Assembly: GCA_010912705.1 (NCBI GenBank)
Contig: POWB01000006.1
Span: 23,854-87,853 of the forward strand
Direction of reading: 5' to 3'
Source: Halochromatium sp.
GTDB lineage: Bacteria; Pseudomonadota; Gammaproteobacteria; Chromatiales; Chromatiaceae
DNA: 64,000 nucleotides
Shown here: positions 1 to 9,330 of the stretch, piece after piece
Position numbering within the stretch: position 1 is the stretch's first letter
Layout of the letters: every line of letters begins with the position of its first letter
The notes under the pieces: model-generated
Seen by the model: only the letters and a program-made list of their open reading frames with translations
Databases searched by the model: none
What the model was told of the DNA's origin: nothing
Made by a program: the position numbers and the translations under genes

Positions 1-817
1 CCGAGGTGCAGTTGCTCTCGCGCAGGCCGCGCTCGATCAGTGTCTGCAGCCGTTTCTGCTCAGTGGTCAGCTCATCCGGTGGCTTGGGTGAACGCTTGAG
101 CATCGCCGCGGCCTGCTTCAGACCCTGGCAGCGGTCGGTTCCAGATTCCTTCAGCAGAGCGTGATAGACCAGAGCCGATGCGCCATAGACATAGCCGAGC
201 GCACTGTCTGGAACCTCTTTACGCGCTTCCTGGGCGGCATCCAATAGCTTTTGGTTCTCGCGGTCGAGCTTATTCTCCCGCACCGAGTCATCGAGCCGAT
301 TACGCCGCTCACTCAGCGTTAGCAAGAGACCGCCATGATAGGAGGAGACGCTCGGCGACGCGCTTGATCGCTGCAGCCGCAGCGCGTTGCGGTAACCGGA
401 CTCAGCATCGTCGAGAAGTTTGCGCGTCCGTCCTTTGGTTGCTGAGGCGTCAGCCGGTAGCTGAATGGCAAGTCGCAAACAGGCATCAGCGCGGATGGCA
501 TGCGCCTCGGCACAGGTATCTGAAGGCTCGTTGCAGTTGATACTGGCAGCAGCGATCTGTTGCCAGTTGTTGGCTGCGACGAGCACCTGGAGCTGGGTGG
601 GGTTCAAGCCGGGACCGGAGTCAATCGCAGACTGAGTCCCGCAGCCCAGCATCAAGAAGACTGGGCCTAGTGTGAGCATGAGCCGTAGCAGTAGTATGTC
701 CACCCTGTTCCAACTCCGATAGTTAAGCGCGCAGAGCAGACCTGGGGCGTTTGGCGCTTCGACGAGTTGTTGGCAGCGGTTGACGCGGTCGTGTTGGCTG
801 TCGACCTGCTGGCTCAT
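1..817 (-). CDS. Putative TPR-like lipoprotein, 3' end beyond window
   Basis: Continuous open minus frame from ATG at 817 to the window edge (absent from the ORF track because it runs off the end); internal LMLTLGPVFLMLGCG lipobox-like segment; ATGA overlap with the upstream PAP2 stop; helical repeat-like C-terminal part. Confidence 0.6.
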   Translation of the reverse strand, partial: MSQQVDSQHDRVNRCQQLVEAPNAPGLLCALNYRSWNRVDILLLRLMLTLGPVFLMLGCGTQSAIDSGPGLNPTQLQVLVAANNWQQIAAASINCNEPSDTCAEAHAIRADACLRLAIQLPADASATKGRTRKLLDDAESGYRNALRLQRSSASPSVSSYHGGLLLTLSERRNRLDDSVRENKLDRENQKLLDAAQEARKEVPDSALGYVYGASALVYHALLKESGTDRCQGLKQAAAMLKRSPKPPDELTTEQKRLQTLIERGLRESNCTS

Positions 818-1575
818 GCTGTTTCCCGTCCCTCGCTGACTACAGCAGATTCATCGAGATGCAGCAGGCGTTGCAGCACGAGATAGCCCATCCAAACCAA
901 GAGTATTGAGGTGAGCGCGTCGCTCAGAAAGTGAGCGCCCGCCGCGACGCGCGCGAGCACCATCGCTAGCAGATAGAGCAGGGCTAGGAGACTCCATGCT
1001 GAGCCAAGGCCGCTTAGCGCGACTGCCACGGCCACGAGCCAAGCTGCTGCTGCGACATGACCCGATGAAAACGAGCCGCCCCTTTGGTTGGAGATGACAA
1101 AGGGCGGGGTGAACAATCGGTTGCCGCCAAACTGTTCAACCTGGATTGGGCGCGCCCGTCCCCAATGCTCTTTGAGGATCTGATTGACGATCAGCCCCGG
1201 AACCAACGCAAGCAGCAGCAAGAGGAAGCTTAGCCGGCGTCCGGTGACGCGCTGATAGAGGGACTTATAGAGGGACTTATAGAGGGACTTATAGAGGGAC
1301 TTATAGAGGGACTTATAGAGGGGCTTAGGCTGTCGTGCTGGATAACGCCAGCGCCCGATGGCCCAGGCGCCAATCAGCCCAAGACCGACGATCACCAACA
1401 GCTCATCGATCGACCCATACATGAACTGCTCCCAGGCTGATCCGCGCGCACTGAAGCCGACGCCAGGCGTCGAGAAAAGGCCGGCGACGGCGAGGTCGAT
1501 CTCGGGGAACGCAAGCCAGAGGTCGGCGATTGCGAAGAACAGGATCGAGAGGGTGAGCAGGGATGGCGAGCGCAC
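814..1575 (-). CDS. PAP2-superfamily phosphatase (lipid phosphatase-like membrane protein)
   Basis: Motifs KEHWGRARP, SFSSGHVAAAAW and RVAAGAHFLSDALTS match PAP2 signature blocks; several TM segments; internal (KSLY)n repeat. Confidence 0.85.
   Translation of the reverse strand: MRSPSLLTLSILFFAIADLWLAFPEIDLAVAGLFSTPGVGFSARGSAWEQFMYGSIDELLVIVGLGLIGAWAIGRWRYPARQPKPLYKSLYKSLYKSLYKSLYKSLYQRVTGRRLSFLLLLLALVPGLIVNQILKEHWGRARPIQVEQFGGNRLFTPPFVISNQRGGSFSSGHVAAAAWLVAVAVALSGLGSAWSLLALLYLLAMVLARVAAGAHFLSDALTSILLVWMGYLVLQRLLHLDESAVVSEGRETA
1261..1320. repeat. 12-bp tandem repeat (ggacttatagag) x5, in frame inside the PAP2 gene
   Basis: Five perfect consecutive copies read directly; encodes KSLY units. 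Confidence 0.97.
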
Positions 1576-1593
1576 GGATCAGGCTGGACAGAA

Positions 1594-1746
1594 TCAGAAC
1601 AGGGTATAGATGAACGGCGCGACTGCCGAGCCCTGCGCGAGCACGATCAGTGCCCCCAACAGCAGCATGACGATGATGATGGGCGCCAGCCAGAACTTCT
1701 TGCGCTCACGCATGAAGCCCCAAAGGTCTTTGAGCAGGTCGAGCAT
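1594..1746 (-). CDS. DUF5989-family small membrane protein (50 aa)
   Basis: Translation MLDLLKDLWGFMRERKKFWLAPIIIIVMLLLGALIVLAQGSAVAPFIYTLF; typical DUF5989 form next to SxtJ and carbamoyltransferase. Confidence 0.8.
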   Translation of the reverse strand: MLDLLKDLWGFMRERKKFWLAPIIIVMLLLGALIVLAQGSAVAPFIYTLF

Positions 1747-1778
1747 CGGTAGGAATCTCGCGTCGGTCAGAGGGTGCG

Positions 1779-2183
1779 TCAGTAGGGTCGTTCGAAGGAA
1801 TCGGGTGCAATCGGCCGGCTCGGCTCACGGTAGCTCTCGGCCTCGGGCTGCAGCCGGCGGCGCATTGGGTCATGACGGAATAGCCGCATCACCGCGCCGA
1901 CCGGGACGAACAGCAAGAAGAACACCAGACTCAGGATGAGTGGAGTCGTGATCCGACTCATCAGCAGTCCGAAGTGCATCCAACCGCGATAGACCGGGCG
2001 CAGACTGCCTGGTGCCACCAGCCCCCAGAGCGCCAGCACAGCAGCGAGCGGCCAGGGCCAGATCGGCCAGCCAAGGCTGAGCAGCCAGGGTAGCAAGAGC
2101 CCAAACAGCAGGGCGATGATCATTGCCGTGGTCAGCGCGAAACGGCGCAGACCGGCGCGGTCGAGCTCGGGAATCGGGTGCAT
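1779..2183 (-). CDS. SxtJ-like membrane protein
   Basis: 134 aa with TM pairs and YRGWMHFGLLMSRITTPLILSLVFFLLFVPVGAVMRL; located between carbamoyltransferase and DUF5989. Confidence 0.75.
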   Translation of the reverse strand: MHPIPELDRAGLRRFALTTAMIIALLFGLLLPWLLSLGWPIWPWPLAAVLALWGLVAPGSLRPVYRGWMHFGLLMSRITTPLILSLVFFLLFVPVGAVMRLFRHDPMRRRLQPEAESYREPSRPIAPDSFERPY

Positions 2184-2209
2184 GGGGTCAGTCCTCTGGT
2201 CAGGCCGAT

Positions 2210-4054
2210 TTAGTCCAGCTCAAAGGTCTGTTGCCAGCTCAGATCCTGCTGCTGTGCTGGCTGCTCAGCCTTGGTCAGCAGACAGTTCTCTAGCACCAGA
2301 ATATCCATCTCGGTGCGCATGAAGCAGCGATAGGCGTCCTCGGGAGAGCCGACGATGGGCTCGCCACGAACATTGAACGAGGTATTGACTAGGAGTGGAC
2401 AGCTGGTGCGCTCGGCAAAGACGGAGATCAGCCGATGGAAGCGCGGGTTGGTCTCGCGATGCACGGTCTGCAGTCGCGCCGAATAGTCGACATGGGTGAT
2501 CGCTGGAACCTGGGAACGGGCGATATGTAGCTTATCGATGCCAAACAGCTGCTGCTCGGCCTCGGTCATCTTGATGCGCTTCGATTCCGCCACCGGTGCG
2601 ACGATCAGCATGTAGGGGCTCGGCTGCGACTGCTCGAACCAGTCGCTGACCTGCTCGGCGAGCACCGCCGGCGCGAATGGCCGGAACGATTCCCGGTACT
2701 TGATCTTCAGGTTCATCACCGACTGCATACGCGGATTGCGCGGGTCGCCAATGATCGAGCGTCCGCCGAGCGCGCGTGGGCCGAACTCCATCCGCCCCTG
2801 GAACCAGCCGATGATCTGACCGGCATCGAGCAGCTCGGCCAGTTTTGCCATCAGTGTCTCGTCGTCGAGGCGCTGATAGGGGATCTCAGCATGATCCAGA
2901 AAGGCCTGAATCTCAGTATTGCTGAAACGCGGTCCGAGATAGGCGCCCTGCATCCGATCCGACGCGGTTGCTCTGCGCGGCTGATCCAGATACTCATGCC
3001 AGACCGAGAGCGCGGCCCCGAGCGCGCCACCGGCATCGCCCGCAGCGGGCTGAATCCAGATCTGCTCAAACGGGCCTTCGCGTTGTAGGCGACCATTAGC
3101 GACGCAATTCAGTGCGACGCCGCCGGCCAGGCAGAGCCGATCGACATCCAGCTCGCGATGCAATGTGCGCGCAAGTCGCAGCACCACCTCTTCGGTGACG
3201 ACCTGGATCGAAGCAGCAAGGTCCATCTCACGCTGGGTCACTGGCGATTCGGGCTTGCGTGGCGGTCCGCCGAACAGCCGCTCGAAGGCACGGCTGGTCA
3301 TGGTCAGCCCGTTGGCGTAGTTGAAATAGCGCATGTCCATGCGGAAGCTGCCGTCATCCTTGAGCGCAATCAGGTGCTCGAAGATCAGATCCAGATAGCG
3401 CGGCTCGCCATAGGGCGCCAGACCCATCAGCTTGTACTCGCCGGAGTTGACCTTGAAGCCGGCAAAATAGGTGAAAGCCGAGTAGAGCAGGCCGAGCGAA
3501 TGCGGAAACTGGATCTCCCACTGCGGGCTGAGCCGGTTGCCCTCGCCGAGCCAGGCGCTGGTGGTGGCCCACTCGCCGACGCCATCGAGGCAGAGCACTG
3601 CCGCGCGCTCGAACGGACTGGCAAAGAAGGCCGAGGCGGCATGCGCTTGATGATGTTGGGTGAACAGCAGTGGCGGCAGCTGCGCGACCGGCACCGCACC
3701 GAGCTTGGACAGCTCCTTCTTCAGCAGATCCTTGAGCAATAGCTTCTCTTTCAGCCAAATCGGCATCGCGGTAATGAAGGAGCGCAGCCCTCTCGGCGCA
3801 TAGGCCAGGTAGGTCTCGAGCAGACGCTCGAACTTGATCAGCGGCTTGTCATAGAAGACGACCTGATCGAGTTCGGCCAGTGCGATGCCGGCCTCTGCGA
3901 GGCAATAGTCGATGGCCTCGGCTGGGAAGGCGGCATCATGTTTCTTGCGCGAGAAGCGCTCCTGCTGGGCAGCCGCCAGCACCTCACCGTCGCGCACCAG
4001 AGCGGCCGCGCTGTCGTGATAAAATGCCGAAATACCGAGGATGTTGACAGCCAT
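2210..4054 (-). CDS. Carbamoyltransferase (NodU/CmcH/TobZ family)
   Basis: ILGISAFYHDSAAALVRDGEVLAAAQQERFSRKKHD N-terminus, CLDGVGEWATTS, CLAGGVALNCVANGR, GRMEFGPRALGGRSIIGDPR, NTSFNVRGEPIV. The ORF extends to 4078; MAVNILGIS at 4054 is the likelier start. Confidence 0.95.
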   Translation of the reverse strand: MAVNILGISAFYHDSAAALVRDGEVLAAAQQERFSRKKHDAAFPAEAIDYCLAEAGIALAELDQVVFYDKPLIKFERLLETYLAYAPRGLRSFITAMPIWLKEKLLLKDLLKKELSKLGAVPVAQLPPLLFTQHHQAHAASAFFASPFERAAVLCLDGVGEWATTSAWLGEGNRLSPQWEIQFPHSLGLLYSAFTYFAGFKVNSGEYKLMGLAPYGEPRYLDLIFEHLIALKDDGSFRMDMRYFNYANGLTMTSRAFERLFGGPPRKPESPVTQREMDLAASIQVVTEEVVLRLARTLHRELDVDRLCLAGGVALNCVANGRLQREGPFEQIWIQPAAGDAGGALGAALSVWHEYLDQPRRATASDRMQGAYLGPRFSNTEIQAFLDHAEIPYQRLDDETLMAKLAELLDAGQIIGWFQGRMEFGPRALGGRSIIGDPRNPRMQSVMNLKIKYRESFRPFAPAVLAEQVSDWFEQSQPSPYMLIVAPVAESKRIKMTEAEQQLFGIDKLHIARSQVPAITHVDYSARLQTVHRETNPRFHRLISVFAERTSCPLLVNTSFNVRGEPIVGSPEDAYRCFMRTEMDILVLENCLLTKAEQPAQQQDLSWQQTFELD

Positions 4055-4184
4055 GAACGTCGCAATCCTATCTGCCAAGGGCCGTTTTGCGGCTAGGCCG
4101 CGTTAGCCGGCGAATTATAGCGGTTCCACCGGATGAGCGGACAAAGTGCGCTAAAAATACCAGGATTTATTAGGCGCAGTCTCC

Positions 4185-4229
4185 GTGGAAAGCCTCTGTG
4201 AAATGCCTCTGTGAAAGGCCTCTGTGGAA
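4185..4229. repeat. Degenerate ~13-bp tandem repeat (gtgaaa(n)gcctct) x3, intergenic
   Basis: Read directly: gtggaaagcctct gtgaaatgcctct gtgaaaggcctct gtgg. Confidence 0.85.
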
Positions 4230-4300
4230 GTTAGGGCGAATGGCGATATAGCAGCGATCGTCGATCAGCGATCGGACGCAGCGATGGGAAAGCAACACCA

Positions 4301-5455
4301 ATGAACAGGCATCGCCGCGGTCTGACGATCGTCGGTCTGACTCAACGTACGCCCACCACTAGCTATGGTGGCGCACCCGTTGTCGTCCTGAACCTGGCGC
4401 GCTACTGCCTAGGCCTGGGGATCGATGTACAGCTGCTGCTCTTCACCGGGCCGAAGGTCAGGGAAGCGCGCTTCGCGATCCCCGCCGGCGTCCAACTGAC
4501 CAGGGTTCGACTGGGGGCCTTCCCGCTGATGCTGGTGGCTGTTCTGCGCGCGCTCTCGCAGCGTCCCGCCGATGCGATCTTATCCCTTGGCAACAAGGGT
4601 AATGCCCTCGCCGCGGCCGCATCCAGCCTGTTGGGGCGGCGCGACCAGTTCTGGCCGAGCTTGCATCACGACCTAGCCACCGAGATCGCGGGTTGGACGC
4701 CAGGCCGACAGCAGCGTCGGCTCAAGCAATGGCGGCGCTGGGTAGAGGGCTCCGGCGGCTTGATCACCGTCTCGCGTGGCCTTGCGGAGAGTTGTTGCGC
4801 GCTCACTGGTATGCCTGCGGCGCGCGTACAAACCATCTATAACCCGATCGTCGACGATAGCCTCGCCGCCGATGAGCTGGCAGCGGAGGATAGGCAGCCC
4901 AGCCCGCATCCTTGGCTATCTGAAAGACGCCCGGTTGTGATGGGGGTCGGTCGACTCACCGCGCAGAAGGACTTTGGCACCCTGTTGGAGGCCTTTGCGC
5001 TGCTGCGCGCGCAACGCCAAGAGGTGCGGCTGATGATCTTGGGTGAAGGCGAGGAGCATGATCGATTGTTGGCCAAGACGGCCGCCTTGGGCCTTGGCGA
5101 TGACTGTCAGTGGGTCGGCTTTCAGCCGGAGCCGCTGCGCTGGATGCGCGGGGCAGCGGTGTTTGCGCTGTCGTCCCGCTGGGAGGGCTTCGGGAATGTC
5201 CTGGTCGAAGCGCTGCACTCTGGGGTGCCGGTCGTCAGCACCGATTGTCCGCATGGCCCGCGCGAGATCCTCGATGCCGGGCGCTATGGCAGGCTAGTGC
5301 CCTTGGGCAACCCGGAAGCCTTGGCCTCGGCGCTGGCTGCTACGCTCGATCATCCGCCCGCTCAGCAGGCGTTGCGCCAGCGCGCCGCTGCCTTCAGCAT
5401 CTCTCGCAGCGGGGAGCAGTATGTGCGTCTGCTCGGGTTGACATCATTAAAGTGA
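4301..5455 (+). CDS. Glycosyltransferase family 4
   Basis: VMGVGRLTAQKDFGTLLEAFALL, ILGEGEEHDRL, ALSSRWEGFGNVLVEALHSGVPVVSTDCPHGPREIL. Confidence 0.92.
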   Translation: MNRHRRGLTIVGLTQRTPTTSYGGAPVVVLNLARYCLGLGIDVQLLLFTGPKVREARFAIPAGVQLTRVRLGAFPLMLVAVLRALSQRPADAILSLGNKGNALAAAASSLLGRRDQFWPSLHHDLATEIAGWTPGRQQRRLKQWRRWVEGSGGLITVSRGLAESCCALTGMPAARVQTIYNPIVDDSLAADELAAEDRQPSPHPWLSERRPVVMGVGRLTAQKDFGTLLEAFALLRAQRQEVRLMILGEGEEHDRLLAKTAALGLGDDCQWVGFQPEPLRWMRGAAVFALSSRWEGFGNVLVEALHSGVPVVSTDCPHGPREILDAGRYGRLVPLGNPEALASALAATLDHPPAQQALRQRAAAFSISRSGEQYVRLLGLTSLK

Positions 5456-5464
5456 GATGAGCGC

Positions 5465-6832
5465 ATGCGACGACGCCTGCTGTTGATTCTGGTCTGGCTG
5501 CTGTTTGTCTTTCTGCTGCTGCAGCTAGCGGGCTTTGTGTTCTACAAGTTCGTGGTCAGTCGGCCGATCAGTGGCTATGGCTATCCGACGGGGATCGAGC
5601 GTCCGCATCCTGAGCTCGGCTACCATTACCAGCCGAACTTCTCCGGGCATTTCAAAGGCACCGCCTATCAGCACATCTTGATCGAGACCAATGCCCATGG
5701 CTTCCGTGACGCCGATTTCGCACCCCGGACGGATGAGGGGCTGAGGGTTGCGGTGCTGGGTGACTCGGTGGTGCTCGGCCCCGGGGTTGAGGCTGACGAG
5801 CGCTTCACGCACTGTCTCGATCAACCAGTCGATCAACCAGTCGATCAACCAGTCGATCAACCAGTCGATCAACCAGTCGATCAACCAGTCGATCAACTAT
5901 TCAGTCAACCAGTCGATCCATCGGCGCCTAGCCAGATAGGCCTTGCAGCGCGGGTTGAAGCGAACGCCGGGCCTGAGTCTGGTGCTGAGCGGAGCGCGGA
6001 CGCTGGGTCGAAGACCGAGTCGAGCACGGGCGCTGGTCCTGGCGCCGAGTCGAGCACGGACGCTGGGTCTGGCGCCGAGCCGAGCACTGATGCTTGGCGC
6101 ATCCTGAACTTGGGCGTGCACGCCTACAGCTTCGGCCACTATGTGACGCTGGCTCAGCTCGATTTTCTGGGTGCTGAACCTGATGCGGTGCTGCTCGGCA
6201 TCACCCTGAACGACTTTGCACCGATGGAAAGCGTCGGCCCAGCACGGCGAGCCCGGCGGCAGGCCGATGGCTGGCAGAAGCCAGATTGGGTCGCGCGCTT
6301 CCAAGCCCGGCTCGGGCGCACCTACGCCGCGCGCTTCCTCGATGAGCTCGACACCCGCATCCGCTACGCCCTGCTCAGTGCCGATGAGCGCGAGGCCTAT
6401 CACACGACCTGGATGCGAACCGTGGTTGATGCCTGGCAGCAGGACGAGCACCGCGAGCGCTTCGCCAACCGCCTCGATCAGTTTACCGACCTGATCGAAC
6501 AGCGTGGTCTGCCGCTCGGCATTCTGTTGTTCCCCGAGTTGAACGCGCTAAGCGATCCCGAGACCTTCGATGGCCCACGCCAACAGGTGCGAGAGATGCT
6601 GGAAGCGCGAGGTTTGGACTATTGCGACCCCTATGACGACTTTGCGAGTCAGCCGGATTTGGACGCACTGTTCTTAGTGCGCGACAGCGTGCACTACACC
6701 GCACGCGGCCATCAGCTGCTGTGCGAGGCCATCGAGCGCTGTTTCGACAATGGAGCCTTGCCTGATCTCGCGGCAGCGCGTGCTGGGCAGCTGCCATTCG
6801 CACATCGTCCTTTAGATAAGAGCCACAGATGA
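5465..6832 (+). CDS. SGNH/GDSL hydrolase-like protein with internal low-complexity repeats
   Basis: N-terminal TM segment; RVAVLGDSVVLGPGV (GDS block), LGITLNDF, DSVHYTARGHQLL (DxxH block). Sequence between the blocks is expanded by repeats. Confidence 0.75.
   Translation: MRRRLLLILVWLLFVFLLLQLAGFVFYKFVVSRPISGYGYPTGIERPHPELGYHYQPNFSGHFKGTAYQHILIETNAHGFRDADFAPRTDEGLRVAVLGDSVVLGPGVEADERFTHCLDQPVDQPVDQPVDQPVDQPVDQPVDQLFSQPVDPSAPSQIGLAARVEANAGPESGAERSADAGSKTESSTGAGPGAESSTDAGSGAEPSTDAWRILNLGVHAYSFGHYVTLAQLDFLGAEPDAVLLGITLNDFAPMESVGPARRARRQADGWQKPDWVARFQARLGRTYAARFLDELDTRIRYALLSADEREAYHTTWMRTVVDAWQQDEHRERFANRLDQFTDLIEQRGLPLGILLFPELNALSDPETFDGPRQQVREMLEARGLDYCDPYDDFASQPDLDALFLVRDSVHYTARGHQLLCEAIERCFDNGALPDLAAARAGQLPFAHRPLDKSHR
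5819..5890. repeat. 12-bp tandem repeat (gatcaaccagtc) x6 plus degenerate tail to ~5920
   Basis: Six perfect copies read directly; encodes (DQPV)n. Confidence 0.97.
6001..6090. repeat. 30-bp degenerate tandem repeat x3, in frame
   Basis: cgctgggtcgaagaccgagtcgagcacggg / cgctggtcctggcgccgagtcgagcacgga / cgctgggtctggcgccgagccgagcactga; encodes AGxxxESSTD units. Confidence 0.85.
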
Positions 6833-6876
6833 ACATCCTACGCAATTCGTCGGTACGAGCTTTCCCGGCAATCGCC

Positions 6877-8073
6877 TTAGCAGTGATCAGATTGGTGACG
6901 TTTGAGTGGCGAGGGCGCAAGCTCCGCTGAGAGACCAAGCGCGGCAAGATAGGCGCCTGCGCTGGCAGCGACCGAAAAGGCCTGCGCACGCTCGCGCAAC
7001 AGCGCTGGCCTCGGCGGATGCGCGAGGGTCGCGCTGATCACCCGCGCCAGCGCCTGATGATCGCCGACTGGCACCAGGCTCTCTGGGCAGCAGGGCTCAA
7101 GGATCTCGCGCGGGCCAGAGGGACAATCGGTGCTCACCGCGGGGGTGCCACAGGCCAGGGCCTCGACCAGCACAATCCCCAAACCCTCCCAACGCGAGCT
7201 GAGCGCGAAGACCGCTGCTCGGCGCATGTACGGATAGGGATTAGGGACGAAGCCAGGCAGATCGACCGCCTCTGCAATCCCAAGCGAGGACGCCAGCGCC
7301 AACAGCCGCTCGCGTTGACGTCCGCGACCGAGGATCAGCAGCCGACAGGGACGCTCGGCCTGCACCAGCGCAAAGGCGCGGATCAGCGTCGCGAAGTCCT
7401 TGCGTGCGCCAAGCTCGCCAACCCCAAGGATCACTGGTGGCGCGTCTGCCGCGAGCCAAGGATGCTCGATTGGCGCCAGCGACAACTGTTCCAGCCGCGC
7501 CGAGACGATGGGGCTATGGGCGACCTGGATGTGCGCGCGCGCAACACCAAGCTGTTCGACCAGATCGGTCGCGACGCCGACCGAGGGTACGATGATGCCA
7601 TCGGCGAGCCGATACAGATAGCGGATCGAGGCGCGCTGCAGCCAGCGCTCGAGCCGACCGCGACTGGCAAGATTGACCGAGACCGTGGTGCCAAGCCGCA
7701 CCAACAGCCGGGTCTGACTCGCGGCTAGCCAGCGTGCCAAGATCGCGATGCGGTTGACCCGATCCTTGTCCGCCAGCAAGGCCGCGGGTCGCTCGCGCCG
7801 CAGATAGCGCACCAGGGCTGGCAGGGCGCTGTTCACATGCGAGCAGCCGAGGTCGATGCAGCGCAGGCCGTCCGGGATACTCGCGAGCCTGGGGCCATGC
7901 CCGCGCACCTGTAGCAGATCGATATCCAGCCCCCAGGCCGCCCATTGCTCGATCAGGTTGACCAGTATCCGGTCGACGCCGCTATGGCCTGAAGTGGCCG
8001 CGAAGACGGCGATGCGGCTAGCGCTCGTTGAACGTTGTCGCAACTGGTGTTGGCCTGCTATTCCTAATTGCAT
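6877..8073 (-). CDS. Glycosyltransferase family 4
   Basis: ILGVGELGARKDFATLIRAFALV, ALSSRWEGLGIVLVEALACGTPAVSTDCPSGPREIL. Confidence 0.9.
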   Translation of the reverse strand: MQLGIAGQHQLRQRSTSASRIAVFAATSGHSGVDRILVNLIEQWAAWGLDIDLLQVRGHGPRLASIPDGLRCIDLGCSHVNSALPALVRYLRRERPAALLADKDRVNRIAILARWLAASQTRLLVRLGTTVSVNLASRGRLERWLQRASIRYLYRLADGIIVPSVGVATDLVEQLGVARAHIQVAHSPIVSARLEQLSLAPIEHPWLAADAPPVILGVGELGARKDFATLIRAFALVQAERPCRLLILGRGRQRERLLALASSLGIAEAVDLPGFVPNPYPYMRRAAVFALSSRWEGLGIVLVEALACGTPAVSTDCPSGPREILEPCCPESLVPVGDHQALARVISATLAHPPRPALLRERAQAFSVAASAGAYLAALGLSAELAPSPLKRHQSDHC

Positions 8074-8163
8074 ACTCGAAAGTGCTCATTCGGTGATTCG
8101 CTCTCCGTTGATCGGACCCTGTGTTGTCCGGGGCGAGCAACTGGAGTCCGAGTTGGGCAGCCC

Positions 8164-9330
8164 TCAACCGGAGGGGTGCGGCCTCAACATGATGTCAAGT
8201 ACCTCGGCATAGCGTGCGGCACTGAGCTTGGGATCGAAGCGCGCGGCGCCGGCGCGAAGTCGTTCGGCTGGTAACGGCGCTTCGAGCACCGAGCGCATCG
8301 CATCAGCTAGGGCGGCTGGGTCGTCGACCGGCACGAGAGGACCGAGTCGGCCGTCGTCGAGGATATCGCTCGCCCCGCTGGGGCAGTCAGTCGAGACGCA
8401 AGGGGTGCCGAGCGCGATGGCCTCGATCAGCGCGTTGTTGGCGCCCTCGAAGATCGATGAGCAGGCAAAGAGGTCGGCCGCGGCCACATAGCGGAACGGG
8501 TTCGACTGATGACCTAGCAGCTCGACCCGATCGGCGATCCCGAGCCGGGTCGCGAGGGCGAGCAATCGCTCATGTTGGCTGCCACTACCGCAGATCATCA
8601 GCCGCGCATTCAGCGCTGCTGGCAGCAGCGCGAAGGCGCGCAGGAGCAGACTAAAGTGTTTGGCCCGCACCAAGCGGCCAACGCTGACGATCACCGGTCC
8701 GGTCTTCTGCTTGAGCCAGGGATGCGACATCGGCTCAGTGGCCAGACGGGCGATGGCCTCGGCATCGACCGGGTTGAGGATGGTCTCGATGCGCGGCTGG
8801 CGTCGATGCCGACCCGGCCCTTGGTTGAGCATCTGTGCCAACGTGGCGCTGACGCCTGACGAATTGCCAATCAGCAGATCCGCCTCGCGATACAGGGCGG
8901 CCAGTTGCCAGCGCTTCCAGATCGAGGTCCAGCGGCTGGTGCGTTTGAGCCGCTCCGGCACATTGGTGCCGACGCGAAAGGCGGTCAAGGGGCGCTGCGC
9001 GCCGATTTGATTGCGACGAAGCAGGCGATGGGTCTGATCCTTATTGCTGAGGATGGCATTGGGTCGCCGCTGCTGAAGGTAGTCAAGCAGCGCTGCCGTA
9101 GCCTGCTGGCGATTATCGCTGTCGAGGGTAAAGCGGTTGATCTGCCCCCTCAGGGCCTCGAGGTCGGGATGCTCGCCCGCCGGGAGCAGCAGATCGATCT
9201 CGACCCCGGCCGCGAGCAGGGCGTCCATCAGCGTGGTCATGACCCGGCCGATGCCGCCGCTACCGGCGCGGAAGCCGATCATCGCGAGCCGGCCTTGATG
9301 CAGGGGATGGCTGCTGTTATCGGTGTCCAT
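8164..9330 (-). CDS. Glycosyltransferase family 4
   Basis: VSVGRLVRAKHFSLLLRAFALL, FEGANNALIEAIALGTPCVSTDCPSGASDIL; start at MDTDNSSHPL (9330), as the longer ORF form overlaps the neighbouring CDS. Confidence 0.88.
   Translation of the reverse strand: MDTDNSSHPLHQGRLAMIGFRAGSGGIGRVMTTLMDALLAAGVEIDLLLPAGEHPDLEALRGQINRFTLDSDNRQQATAALLDYLQQRRPNAILSNKDQTHRLLRRNQIGAQRPLTAFRVGTNVPERLKRTSRWTSIWKRWQLAALYREADLLIGNSSGVSATLAQMLNQGPGRHRRQPRIETILNPVDAEAIARLATEPMSHPWLKQKTGPVIVSVGRLVRAKHFSLLLRAFALLPAALNARLMICGSGSQHERLLALATRLGIADRVELLGHQSNPFRYVAAADLFACSSIFEGANNALIEAIALGTPCVSTDCPSGASDILDDGRLGPLVPVDDPAALADAMRSVLEAPLPAERLRAGAARFDPKLSAARYAEVLDIMLRPHPSG

Noticed and set aside
3158-3742. 194-aa plus-strand ORF
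   Set aside because: Antisense to the well-supported carbamoyltransferase; typical long spurious ORF in high-GC DNA.
5525-5896. Minus-strand ORF with (LIDW)n
   Set aside because: Antisense reading of the 12-bp repeat inside the SGNH gene; the plus frame has catalytic motifs.
5819-5920. Possible CRISPR-like array
   Set aside because: 12-bp units are contiguous with no spacers; a coding minisatellite explains it.
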